Positions 1 to 9,083 of a stretch of 64,000 nt of DNA are shown one piece after another; position 1 is the stretch's first letter, and each line of letters begins with the position of its first letter. The notes beneath the pieces were generated by a model, which was not told where the DNA came from, searched no databases, and saw only the letters and a program-made list of their open reading frames with translations. The stretch spans positions 1,054,001 through 1,118,000 of the forward strand of contig NC_017955.1 of the NCBI RefSeq assembly GCF_000306785.1, written 5' to 3'. Source of the DNA: Modestobacter italicus. GTDB lineage: Bacteria > Actinomycetota > Actinomycetes > Mycobacteriales > Geodermatophilaceae. Position numbers and translations under genes: made by a program.

Positions 1-1152
<1,152 letters not shown>

Positions 1153-1236
1153 CAGCTCAGGACGCTACTCAGTTCTCCGCCGGTCGCGACACGGCCCCCG
1201 CCGTTCAGTGGCAGGGCAGGGGCCGTGCAGCCCTTT

Positions 1237-1294
1237 GGCCCCGTCCAGGGCCCCGCCCTGAGCTCGCGAAGGGTGGGGAGGACGGGGTCCTTCC
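1237..1294 (-). repeat. Nested double-hairpin element, copy A (after fumC)
   Basis: Outer stem CCCCGTCC (1239-1246) pairs with GGACGGGG (1280-1287). Inner stem CCCCGCCCT (1251-1259) pairs with AGGGTGGGG (1270-1278, one G-U), around the loop GAGCTCGCGA. The GGTCCTTC edge touches the fumC stop codon. It is the same architecture as the elements at 10895, 48565 and 63826. It may terminate fumC transcription; a REP-like origin is also possible. Confidence 0.6.
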
Positions 1295-2689
1295 TCAGGG
1301 GTGGGTCATGGACAGCACGTCGAGGGCGGCGTCCAGCTGCTCCTCGGTGAGCTTGCCTTGCTCCACGTACCCGCGCTCCACGACGACCTGGCGGATCGTC
1401 TTCTGCTCGGCCAGCGACTGCTTGGCGACCTTGGCCGCCTCCTCGTAGCCGATGTACTTGTTCAGCGGGGTGACGATCGAGGGGGAGGACTCGGCGTAGG
1501 TCCGGCACTGCTCGACGTTCGCCACGATGCCGTCGACGCAGCGGTCGGCCAGCAGCCGGCTGACGTTGGCCAGCAGCCGGATCGACTCGAGCACGTTGCG
1601 GGCCATCAGCGGCAGGGTCACGTTCAGCTCGAAGACGCCGGTGGTGCCGGCGTAGGTGACCGCGGCGTCGTTGCCGATCACCTGGGCGCCGACCTGGATG
1701 ACGGCCTCGGGGATGACCGGGTTCACCTTGCCCGGCATGATCGAGCTGCCCGGCTGCAGGTCGGGCAGGGCGATCTCGCCGAGGCCGGTGCGCGGGCCCG
1801 AGCCCATCCAGCGCAGGTCGTTGGCGATCTTCACCAGCCCGACGGCGATGGTCTTGAGCTGGCCGGAGCCCTCGACCAGCGCGTCGCGCGAGCTCTGCGC
1901 CTCGAAGTGGTTGCGGGCCTCGGACAGCGGCAGGTCGAGCTCGGCGACGAGCCGCTCGATGATCGCGGCGGCGAAGCCGGGCGGGGTGTTGATGCCGGTG
2001 CCGACGGCGGTGCCGCCGAGAGGCAGCTCGCCGATCCGGGGCAGCGAGGCCTGCAGCCGCTCGACGCCGTAGCGGACGGCCGCGGCGTAGCCGCCGAACT
2101 CCTGGCCGAGGGTCACCGGGGTGGCGTCCATCAGGTGCGTGCGGCCGCTCTTGACGACCTCCGCGAACTCGTCGGCCTTGCGCTCCAGCGACAGCTCCAG
2201 GTGCTGCAGCGCCGGGACCAGGTCGCGGACGATGGCCTGGGTGGCGGCGACGTGGATCGCCGAGGGGAAGACGTCGTTGGACGACTGCGAGGCGTTCACG
2301 TGGTCGTTGGGGTGCACCGGCGAGCCCAGCGCCTCGGTGGCGAGGGTGGCGATGACCTCGTTGGTGTTCATGTTGCTCGACGTCCCGGAGCCGGTCTGGA
2401 AGACGTCGATCGGGAAGTGCTCGTCCCACTCGCCCCGGGCCACCGCAGCGGCGGCCTCGGTCACGGCGCCAGCGACGTCCTCGGGCAGCACGCCGAGCGA
2501 GGCGTTCACGCCGGCCGCGGCGCCCTTGATGGCGGCCAGCGCGCCGATCAGCTCGCGCTCGATCGGGGTGCCGGAGATCGGGAAGTTCTCCACGGCGCGC
2601 TGGGTCTGCGCGCGCCACTTCGCCCATGAGGGGACGCGCACCTCACCCATGGAGTCGTGCTCGATGCGGAAGTCGTCCTCGGTGGCCAC
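1295..2689 (-). CDS. fumC: Class II fumarate hydratase
   Basis: Interconverts fumarate and L-malate in the TCA cycle; class II enzymes are iron-independent homotetramers. The 464-residue product has the usual family length and carries the signature loop [11 protein letters not shown] near residues 313-323, plus the upstream segments [10 protein letters not shown] and [18 protein letters not shown] that build the shared active site. Translation begins at GTG 2687-2689. It is followed by gltA on the same strand, but a structured element separates them, so cotranscription is uncertain. Fumarase next to glpX and DUF4245 is a conserved actinobacterial arrangement. Confidence 0.96.
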   Translation of the reverse strand: MATEDDFRIEHDSMGEVRVPSWAKWRAQTQRAVENFPISGTPIERELIGALAAIKGAAAGVNASLGVLPEDVAGAVTEAAAAVARGEWDEHFPIDVFQTGSGTSSNMNTNEVIATLATEALGSPVHPNDHVNASQSSNDVFPSAIHVAATQAIVRDLVPALQHLELSLERKADEFAEVVKSGRTHLMDATPVTLGQEFGGYAAAVRYGVERLQASLPRIGELPLGGTAVGTGINTPPGFAAAIIERLVAELDLPLSEARNHFEAQSSRDALVEGSGQLKTIAVGLVKIANDLRWMGSGPRTGLGEIALPDLQPGSSIMPGKVNPVIPEAVIQVGAQVIGNDAAVTYAGTTGVFELNVTLPLMARNVLESIRLLANVSRLLADRCVDGIVANVEQCRTYAESSPSIVTPLNKYIGYEEAAKVAKQSLAEQKTIRQVVVERGYVEQGKLTEEQLDAALDVLSMTHP

Positions 2690-2856
2690 GCTGCGCTCCC
2701 AGGTCCTGTCGGTCGGCTGCTGAAGTGGTGGGTGGTGCTGCAGCGACCCTAGACAGGCCCCGGATGCCGACTCACCCAGCCGGGTGAGCGACGACCCGGC
2801 GAGGCCATGGTCCCGTCATGGTGGAGCGGCGACAACGCCGCAGACGGAGGGACCCC

Positions 2857-3438
2857 ATGTCCGAGCACGGCCCCGGCCAGCACCAGTGGTACGCCGCGGG
2901 CGACCCGTACTCCCCGGGTCACGCCCCCGGCGGCTGGCAGGCCGGGTACCCCGCGCAGGGCACCTGGGCACCGACCGCCCCGCCCTGGCCCGGGCAGCCC
3001 GTACCGGCGCCGTCGACCGGCCGGGCGCTGCTCCCGGCCGTGGTCGCCTCCGCCGTCGTGGCCGTCGGGCTGGTGCTCGCCGCCGTCCTCGGCGCGGTCG
3101 TCGTCAGCTCGTCCGCCGACGACCTCGGCCGGGCGATCGGCGACTCCTCCGCGGCCGCCGCGGCCGGGCAGCTGACCGGGGGCGGCGCCTTCGGCTGGAG
3201 CGCCTACCCGCCCGGCGGGCTGCCGGAGGTCGAGCAGTCCGAGCCGGTGGCCCCCGGTGAGCTGGGGGACGACCCCGTCCTCGACGGCTACGCCGACGCC
3301 TGCTTCGGCGGGGACCTGCAGTCCTGCGACGACCTGTACGCGGAGTCCGCGCCGCTGTCGGAGTACGAGCGGTACGCGATGACCTGCGGGGGCCGGGTCA
3401 AGGCCTTCGACGTCTACGTCTGCACCGACCTGGACTGA
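2857..3438 (+). CDS. Membrane-anchored protein with Cys-rich C-terminal domain (paralog 1)
   Basis: About 193 residues of unknown function. The start is ATG 2857, supported by GGAGGG just upstream. A Gly/Pro/Tyr-rich N-terminus of about 55 residues is followed by one hydrophobic helix (LLPAVVASAVVAVGLVLAAV) and an outer domain of about 90 residues. The end contains a four-Cys module of the pattern DDPVLD-x2-A-x-AC-x2-GD-x2-SCDDLY-x-ESA, then TCGG and VC. The same module ends the next gene, so the two are tandem duplicates. It may be a secreted-side, membrane-tethered domain with disulfides; no enzymatic motif was recognised. Confidence 0.75.
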   Translation: MSEHGPGQHQWYAAGDPYSPGHAPGGWQAGYPAQGTWAPTAPPWPGQPVPAPSTGRALLPAVVASAVVAVGLVLAAVLGAVVVSSSADDLGRAIGDSSAAAAAGQLTGGGAFGWSAYPPGGLPEVEQSEPVAPGELGDDPVLDGYADACFGGDLQSCDDLYAESAPLSEYERYAMTCGGRVKAFDVYVCTDLD

Positions 3439-3463
3439 CCACGCACCCCGCCGAGGAGCACCG

Positions 3464-4150
3464 ATGACCCGACCGCCGTCCGGCGACCCGCCCCCGTGGG
3501 GGACGGCGCCGGAGCCCGACGGGACGACGCCGTACCCGCAGCCCACGTACGGGCCGCCGTACCAGCAGCCGCCCTACCAGCAGCCGCCGTACGGGGGCAC
3601 CGAGTACGGGGCCTCGCTGTACGCGGCCTCGCAGCACGGCGCCCCGCAGTACGGGCCACCGCAGTACGGGCGACCGCAGTACGGACCACCGCAGTACGGG
3701 CCGCCCCAGTACGGCGCACCCCACCACGGGCAGCCGCAGTACGGGCAGCCGCCGTACGGGATGCCGCCGTACGGCTATGCCGGCGCGCCCCACGGGGCGT
3801 ACCCCGGTGCCCGGCCGCCGGGCCGCCGGAAGCTGGTGATCGGGCTGGTCATCGGGGGCGTGGCGCTGCTGGCCGTGGTCGTCGCCGTGGTCGTCGCGCT
3901 CGCGAGGGCGATCCCGGACTCGACGGTCCCGGCGCCCACCGCCACCAGCGCGCCCACCGGCCTCGGGGACGACCCGGTGCTCGACCAGCTCGCCGTCGCC
4001 TGCCACGACGGCGACATGTCCTCCTGCGACGCCCTCTACGACGAGTCCGACGTGGACTCCGCCTACGAGGAGTACGGCGACACCTGCGCCGGGCGGCGGG
4101 GAGGCGGGGAGTGGGCGTACTGCGCGGACGTCTACTCCGACACCGACTGA
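3464..4150 (+). CDS. Membrane-anchored protein with Tyr/Pro/Gln repeats and Cys-rich C-terminal domain (paralog 2)
   Basis: A 228-residue paralog of the preceding gene, starting 26 bp after its stop with GGAG before ATG 3464. The N-terminal third is built of degenerate five-residue units of the YGPPQ type. A single hydrophobic segment follows (LVIGLVIGGVALLAVVVAVV). The extracellular tail repeats the four-Cys module (GDDPVLDQLAVACHDGDMSS, then SCDALYDESD, TCAGR, YCADV). Low-complexity N-termini of this kind are common in actinobacterial membrane proteins. The function is unknown; cotranscription with paralog 1 is likely. Confidence 0.75.
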   Translation: MTRPPSGDPPPWGTAPEPDGTTPYPQPTYGPPYQQPPYQQPPYGGTEYGASLYAASQHGAPQYGPPQYGRPQYGPPQYGPPQYGAPHHGQPQYGQPPYGMPPYGYAGAPHGAYPGARPPGRRKLVIGLVIGGVALLAVVVAVVVALARAIPDSTVPAPTATSAPTGLGDDPVLDQLAVACHDGDMSSCDALYDESDVDSAYEEYGDTCAGRRGGGEWAYCADVYSDTD

Positions 4151-4191
4151 GGGCCAGGACGGCGCGCGGGACCCGTCGCTAGGGTCCCGGC

Positions 4192-4881
4192 ATGACGCAG
4201 CACCCGGAGCCCGCCCCGGACGGTCAGCCCGGTCCCGAGGCGGCTCCGCCGGGCGTGCGGGCCGGGGACGCCGACCGCGACGCGACCGTGGCCCGGCTGC
4301 AGACCGCGGTCGGGGAGGGGCGCATCGACCTCGACGAGTTCGGCCAGCGCGCGTCGGCGGCGTACACGGCGGTGACCACCGCCGAGCTGGACGCGCTGCT
4401 GGCCGACCTCCCGGCGCCTGCCTCCGCCGTCCCGGCGGTGGGGGAGGTCGTCGGCGAGCGGGTCAGCGGTGCGATCTCCACCGTCTTCGGCGACGTGAAG
4501 CTGACCGCGACCACCAGCGTGCCGGACAGGGTGAGCACCGTCTTCGGCGACGTCCGGATCGACCTGCGGGGGCTGCGCACCGCGGAGGAGGTGGTGCACC
4601 TGCAGCTGGGCACCGTGTTCGGCGACGTCGAGGTGATCGTCAGCGAGGGCGTCGCCACCGAGATCGAGGGCCGGACGGTGTTCGGCGACCGGAAGACCCA
4701 GCTGGCCGCGGTGCCCCGGCTGGCCGGCACGCCGCGGGTCGTCGTCCGCGGCTGGACGGTCTTCGGGGACCTCAAGCTGCGCAGCCTGGCACCGGGAGAG
4801 TCCGCCAGCCGCTGGCGCGGGGTGCTCGACCGGCTGGCCGCCCGCCGGCCCCCGCTGCCGCCCCCGCCGCCCCGCCCCTAG
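4192..4881 (+). CDS. DUF1707 / LiaF-like cell-envelope protein
   Basis: 229 residues. Residues about 21-75 form a DUF1707 domain (RAGDADRDATVARLQTA, then GRIDLDEFGQR), a short helical module seen in many actinobacterial envelope proteins. The rest is a right-handed repeat region in which TVFGD recurs five times (TVFGDVKL, TVFGDVRI, TVFGDVEV, TVFGDRKT, TVFGDLKL), resembling the C-terminal domain of LiaF / cell-wall-active-antibiotic response proteins. It ends in a polyproline tail. There is no signal peptide or clear membrane helix. A role in envelope-stress sensing is inference from the family only. Confidence 0.8.
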   Translation: MTQHPEPAPDGQPGPEAAPPGVRAGDADRDATVARLQTAVGEGRIDLDEFGQRASAAYTAVTTAELDALLADLPAPASAVPAVGEVVGERVSGAISTVFGDVKLTATTSVPDRVSTVFGDVRIDLRGLRTAEEVVHLQLGTVFGDVEVIVSEGVATEIEGRTVFGDRKTQLAAVPRLAGTPRVVVRGWTVFGDLKLRSLAPGESASRWRGVLDRLAARRPPLPPPPPRP

Positions 4882-4890
4882 CGCGCCGGT

Positions 4891-5961
4891 TCAGCTGTCG
4901 TCGTCGTCGCCGAACGGGACGGCGGAGTACGCGTTGAGCTTGGCCAGCGAGTGCAGGCTGTCGATCGACCGGATGGTGCCCGACCGCGAGCGCATGACCA
5001 GCGACTGCGTGGTGCAGCCGCCCGCGCGGTACTGCACGCCCCGCAGCAGTTCGCCGTCGGTGATCCCGGTGGCCACGAAGAACACGTCGCCGCGGACCAG
5101 GTCGTCGATGTGCAGCACCCGGTCCAGGTCGTGCCCGGCGTCCAGCGCCTTCTGCCGCTCGGCGTCGTCCCGCGGCCAGAGGCGGCCTTGCAGGGCGCCG
5201 CCCATGCACTTGAGCGCGCAGGCGGTGATGATCCCCTCCGGGGTGCCGCCGATGCCCATCAGCAGGTCGACACCGGTGCCCTCGCGGGCCGCGGCGATCG
5301 CGCCGGCGACGTCGCCGTCGGTGATGAACTTGATCCGGGCGCCCGCCTCGCGCACCTCCTGGACCAGGGTCTCGTGCCGGGGGCGGTCCAGGATGCAGAC
5401 GGTGACGTCGGCGGCCGACACCCGCTTGGCCTTGGCCACCCGGCGGATGTTCTCGGCCACCGGCGCGGTGATGTCGATGACGTCGGCGGCGATCGGCCCG
5501 GTGGCGATCTTGTCCATGTAGAAGACGGCCGAGGGGTCGTACATCGCGCCCCGGTCGGCCACCGCCATCACCGCGACGGCGTTGGGCATGCCCTTGGCCA
5601 TCAGCGTGGTGCCGTCGATGGGGTCGACGGCGACGTCGTAGTGACCGCCGGTGCCGTCGCCGACCTCCTCGCCGTTGTAGAGCATCGGGGCCTCGTCCTT
5701 CTCGCCCTCCCCGATGACCACGACGCCGCGCATGCTCACGGTGCCGATCAGCGCGCGCATCGCGTCGACCGCGGCGCCGTCCCCGCCGTTCTTGTCGCCC
5801 CGGCCGACCCAGCGGCCGGCGGCCATCGCCGCGGCCTCGGTGACCCGCACCAGCTCCATGGCCAGGTTGCGGTCCGGTGGCGGACGGTCGCCCCGGCCGC
5901 CGGTGCTGGGCCGGGCGGCGGTGCCGCCGGGCAGTGGTCCGTCGGGCAGGGGCAGGGACAC
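4891..5961 (-). CDS. glpX: Class II fructose-1,6-bisphosphatase
   Basis: Hydrolyses fructose 1,6-bisphosphate to fructose 6-phosphate; in actinobacteria this GlpX-type enzyme is usually the main gluconeogenic FBPase. The product is 356 residues. Metal- and phosphate-binding segments typical of the family are visible: [32 protein letters not shown] and the DPIDGTT loop. The N-terminal 25 or so residues are Gly/Pro-rich and may be over-called; [16 protein letters not shown] is where homologs usually begin. It is divergent from the DUF4245 gene with about 69 bp between starts, a pairing also known in mycobacteria. Confidence 0.95.
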   Translation of the reverse strand: MSLPLPDGPLPGGTAARPSTGGRGDRPPPDRNLAMELVRVTEAAAMAAGRWVGRGDKNGGDGAAVDAMRALIGTVSMRGVVVIGEGEKDEAPMLYNGEEVGDGTGGHYDVAVDPIDGTTLMAKGMPNAVAVMAVADRGAMYDPSAVFYMDKIATGPIAADVIDITAPVAENIRRVAKAKRVSAADVTVCILDRPRHETLVQEVREAGARIKFITDGDVAGAIAAAREGTGVDLLMGIGGTPEGIITACALKCMGGALQGRLWPRDDAERQKALDAGHDLDRVLHIDDLVRGDVFFVATGITDGELLRGVQYRAGGCTTQSLVMRSRSGTIRSIDSLHSLAKLNAYSAVPFGDDDDS

Positions 5962-6030
5962 AGGACCTCCTGACGACCGCCGGACGACGCTGTCGGCGGG
6001 GTGGGGGAGCAGTGCTGCGATCCTAGGGGC

Positions 6031-6654
6031 ATGCCCGAAACCGGCCAGCAGGGTCAGCCCGGCGGTCCCGTCCCCCCGCAGGCCGAGCCGTCCGAGGTCC
6101 CGACGTCACCCGCCGTCGAGCGGATGCAGCGGTTCACCGCCGCCAACATGGTCCGGTCGCTGCTGCCGCTGGTGCTCGGCTGCCTGCTCGTCGTCGGGGT
6201 CACCGCGATCCGGCAGAACCCCGACGACCCGGTCCGCGAGGTGGACACCTCCAGCGCCGAGCGGGCGGCGGCGGAGCTGGCCGGCTACCAGCTGCTGGTG
6301 CCCCGGGGGTTGTCCGACGACTGGCGGCCCACCAGCGTGCGCACCGACGCCGGCCAGGCGGCGGCCGGGGACCCGGTGAGCCTGCAGATCGGCTGGCTCA
6401 CCCCGGCCGAGGAGTTCGCCCAGTACGTGATCAGCGACGACCCCGACACCACCGCGCTCACCGACGTCCTGGACGACGCCACCGAGGACGGCACCCAGCA
6501 GGTCGGCGCCGACACCTGGCAGCGGCTGACCACGCCGCGCGGGGAGACGGCGCTGACCCGCGCCGAGGGCACCGCGACCCTGCTGGTCACCGGCTCGGCG
6601 TCGGAGGACGAGCTGGAGACCCTCGCCGGCTCCCTGCAGCCGTACGCGCCCTGA
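6031..6654 (+). CDS. DUF4245 membrane-anchored protein
   Basis: 207 residues from ATG 6031 (an in-frame GTG at 6001 is less likely). A cytoplasmic N-terminus of about 45 residues is followed by a single transmembrane segment ([18 protein letters not shown]) and an extracytoplasmic domain matching actinobacterial DUF4245, including [20 protein letters not shown] and a [11 protein letters not shown] motif. The function is unknown in the literature I recall. Its divergent placement next to glpX and upstream of xseBA is conserved, so the family assignment is well supported by context. Confidence 0.88.
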   Translation: MPETGQQGQPGGPVPPQAEPSEVPTSPAVERMQRFTAANMVRSLLPLVLGCLLVVGVTAIRQNPDDPVREVDTSSAERAAAELAGYQLLVPRGLSDDWRPTSVRTDAGQAAAGDPVSLQIGWLTPAEEFAQYVISDDPDTTALTDVLDDATEDGTQQVGADTWQRLTTPRGETALTRAEGTATLLVTGSASEDELETLAGSLQPYAP

Positions 6655-6666
6655 GGGGCGGCGGCG

Positions 6667-6882
6667 TCAGCTGTCGGTCGGGGCGGCGGCGGCCAGGCGC
6701 TCGCGGGCCCGGTCCAGCCAGTGCTGGCAGACCTCGGCTAGCTGCTCGCCGCGCTCCCAGAGGCCCAGCGACTCCTCCAGGGTGAGCCCGCCGGCCTCGA
6801 GCCGGCGGACGACGTCGGCGAGCTCCTCGCGGGCCTGCTCGTAGGTCTGGGTCGGTTCGGCGGCCGGGTCCGGGGTGCTCAC
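6667..6882 (-). CDS. xseB: Exodeoxyribonuclease VII small subunit
   Basis: 71 residues, the usual size. The small subunit forms long helices that bind several copies onto the large XseA chain of the single-strand-specific exonuclease. The diagnostic core is visible (YEQAREELADVVRRLEAGGL followed by TLEESLGLWERGE). Its GTG start overlaps the xseA stop codon in a GTGA, implying translational coupling and a defined subunit ratio. It is convergent with the DUF4245 gene, whose stop is 12 bp away. Confidence 0.95.
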   Translation of the reverse strand: MSTPDPAAEPTQTYEQAREELADVVRRLEAGGLTLEESLGLWERGEQLAEVCQHWLDRARERLAAAAPTDS

Positions 6883-8102
6883 GGTCGCCCATCCTGCCGG
6901 TCCACCCGCACCGGCAGCCGACCGCCGGCGACCCGCACCTGCAGCCGCTCGTCGTCGGCCACCTCGGCCGGGTCGCGCACCAGCGCCCCGTCGTCGCGCT
7001 GCACCACCGCGTAGCCGCGGTCGAGGGTGGCCTGCGGCGACAGCGCGGCCACCTGCGCGCGGGCGTGCACGAGGTCCCGCTCGGCGCCCTCGAGCCGGTG
7101 GGTGAGCGTGCGGGTCGCCCGGCCGCGCAGCATGGCCACGTCGTCGGCCCGGCCGGTCAGCAGCCGCTGGGGGTCGGCCAGCACCGGACGGCTGCGCACG
7201 GACTCCAGCCAGCGCTCCTGCTGCTCCAGGCGGGTGCCGAGCAGGTGCCGCGCGCGGGCGCGCAGCCCGTCGACCAGCCGCCGCTGCTCACCGATCTCGG
7301 GGACGACGCGGTGCGCGGCGTCGGTGGGGGTGGCCGCCCGGACGTCGGCGACGTGGTCGACCAGCGTGGTGTCGGTCTCGTGGCCGACGGCGGTGACCAC
7401 CGGGGTGCGGGTGGCCGCGATCGCCCGGACCAGGCCCTCGTCGGAGAACGGCAGCAGGTCCTCGACCGAGCCGCCGCCCCGGGCGATCACGATCACCTCG
7501 ACGGCGGGGTCGGCGTCCAGCTTCCGCAGCCCGGCGATCACCGACTCGGCCGCCGTCGGCCCCTGGACGGCGCAGTTGTGCACCGCGAAGCGCACCGCGG
7601 GCCAGCGGCGGCGGGCGGTGACCAGCACGTCGCGCTCGGCTGCGCTGTCCCGGCCGGTGATCACGCCGACGACGGCGGGGGCGAAGGGCAGCGGACGCTT
7701 GCGCACGGCGTCGAACAGGCCCTCGGCAGCCAGCAGCCGCCGGATCCGCTCGATCCGGGCGAGCAGCTCGCCCAGCCCGACGGCGCGGATCTCGGTGGCG
7801 CGCAGCGAGAAGGAGCCGCGGGCGACGTAGTAGTCCGGCCGGGCCCGGACGACGACCCGGGCGCCCTCGGTGAGCTCCAGCCCCGGGCGGTCGGCGACGT
7901 CGCGGGGGCAGGTCACCGGGATGGAGAGGTCCGCGGCGGGGTCGCGCAGGGTGAGGAAGACGGTGGCTGCGCCGCCCCGCCGGGACAGCTGCGCGACCTG
8001 CCCCTCGACCCAGACCTCACCGAGCCGGCCGATCCACTCGGCGACCTTGCGGGCGACGGTGCGCACCGGCCACGGCTGCTCGGGGGACGACGGGGAGGTC
8101 AC
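6879..8102 (-). CDS. xseA: Exodeoxyribonuclease VII large subunit
   Basis: Catalytic subunit of exonuclease VII, degrading single-stranded DNA to oligonucleotides in repair. 407 residues from GTG 8100-8102 (start of TSPSSPEQPWPVRTVARKVA). An N-terminal OB-fold (residues about 15-110; GEVWVEGQVAQLSRRGGAAT) is followed by the nuclease domain with GVITGRDSAAERDV and IARGGGSVEDLLPFSDE, then the coiled-coil region that receives XseB. A longer in-frame reading extends upstream to 8330 but runs antisense to the carboxypeptidase gene and lacks family similarity, so it is rejected. Confidence 0.95.
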   Translation of the reverse strand: MTSPSSPEQPWPVRTVARKVAEWIGRLGEVWVEGQVAQLSRRGGAATVFLTLRDPAADLSIPVTCPRDVADRPGLELTEGARVVVRARPDYYVARGSFSLRATEIRAVGLGELLARIERIRRLLAAEGLFDAVRKRPLPFAPAVVGVITGRDSAAERDVLVTARRRWPAVRFAVHNCAVQGPTAAESVIAGLRKLDADPAVEVIVIARGGGSVEDLLPFSDEGLVRAIAATRTPVVTAVGHETDTTLVDHVADVRAATPTDAAHRVVPEIGEQRRLVDGLRARARHLLGTRLEQQERWLESVRSRPVLADPQRLLTGRADDVAMLRGRATRTLTHRLEGAERDLVHARAQVAALSPQATLDRGYAVVQRDDGALVRDPAEVADDERLQVRVAGGRLPVRVDRQDGRP

Positions 8103-8131
8103 GTCCGCGAGCCTGCCACGGGGCTCTGACG

Positions 8132-8977
8132 TCAGCCGGGGTAGCCCGGAGCCGCGGGCAGCCCGAAGAACTCCTCGAGGGTCCGCGTCCCGGTGCGCTG
8201 CAGCTCGGTCGCCAGCGCGACGCCCACGTAGCGGACGTGCCAGGGCTCGTACTTGTAGCCGGTGACGTCCTGCGCGCCGTCTGGGTAGCGGACGATCCAG
8301 CCGAACTCGGCGCCGTGGTCGGCGACCCACCGGCCCTCGGCGGTGGTGGCGAAGCAGCTCTCGATGTCGCAGCCGCCGCCACCGACGTCCGCGGCCAGCC
8401 CGGTCTGGTGCTCGCTGTAGCCGGGGCGGGCGACCTGGATCTCGGCCCGCGCCTCACCGAACCGGGCGACCTGGTTGCGGAAGGTGTCCACCTGGTAGTC
8501 GTAGGAGCGGTAGGCGCTCTGCAGGGTGACGGTCAGGCCCTGCGCGGCCGCGGCGGCGGTCATGTCGCGCATCGCCTGGGCGGCCTCGGCCCGCAGCTGC
8601 CGGCCGCCGATGTCGACCAGGTCGGCCGGCGCGTACTCCAGCGGGGCGAGCGGCCGAGCCTTGTCCACGACCACCCACAGGCTGTCCGGGGCGTCCAGGG
8701 ACAGCTGGGTCCGGTCGAAGGTCGGCGCGGCCGGCGGCGGAGTCGCCGGCGCCGCGGACGACGTCGTCGCGGGCGCGCTGCTGGACGGCGCGGCCGCGCT
8801 CGTCGACGTCCCGGCGGCGTCGGCGGTCACCGGGGCGTCGGACGACCGGGCCTCGCGGACCAGCCCGACGACGGCGGCCACCACGGCCAGCAGCACCACC
8901 GTGACGACGACGCGGCGCGTGCTGGACCCGCGGCGGCGTGCCGCCCGGTGCGCTGCGCCTGGCCTGCTGCTGGCCAC
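8132..8977 (-). CDS. VanY-type D-alanyl-D-alanine carboxypeptidase (peptidase M15)
   Basis: 281 residues. A basic N-terminus and one hydrophobic helix (VVVTVVLLAVVAAVVGLV, about 22-39) anchor or export the protein. A Ser/Ala/Pro-rich linker of about 45 residues follows, then an M15B zinc peptidase domain. The zinc-ligand motifs are intact: SEHQTGLAADVG (HxxxxxxxD) and EPWHVRYVG, plus QSAYRSY. Such enzymes trim the terminal D-Ala of peptidoglycan stems outside the membrane. It lies 29 bp downstream of the 3' end of the next minus-strand block and is probably a separate unit. Family assignment is firm; the cellular role is inferred. Confidence 0.93.
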   Translation of the reverse strand: MASSRPGAAHRAARRRGSSTRRVVVTVVLLAVVAAVVGLVREARSSDAPVTADAAGTSTSAAAPSSSAPATTSSAAPATPPPAAPTFDRTQLSLDAPDSLWVVVDKARPLAPLEYAPADLVDIGGRQLRAEAAQAMRDMTAAAAAQGLTVTLQSAYRSYDYQVDTFRNQVARFGEARAEIQVARPGYSEHQTGLAADVGGGGCDIESCFATTAEGRWVADHGAEFGWIVRYPDGAQDVTGYKYEPWHVRYVGVALATELQRTGTRTLEEFFGLPAAPGYPG

Positions 8978-9083
8978 CCGTCTCCCCGGTGCTCGCTCGG
9001 CCGGGTGAGTCCCCGGACCGGTCAGGATCCTGGCACCACACCCGGCCCCCGGCGGCCAACCGGACCGGCTCGGCCGGTCGCGG

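Noticed and set aside
1193..1235. ACGGCCCC/GGGGCCGT inverted repeat before gltA
   Set aside because: The 8-bp arms are real, but with a loop of over 20 nt in GC-rich DNA they are not distinguishable from chance.
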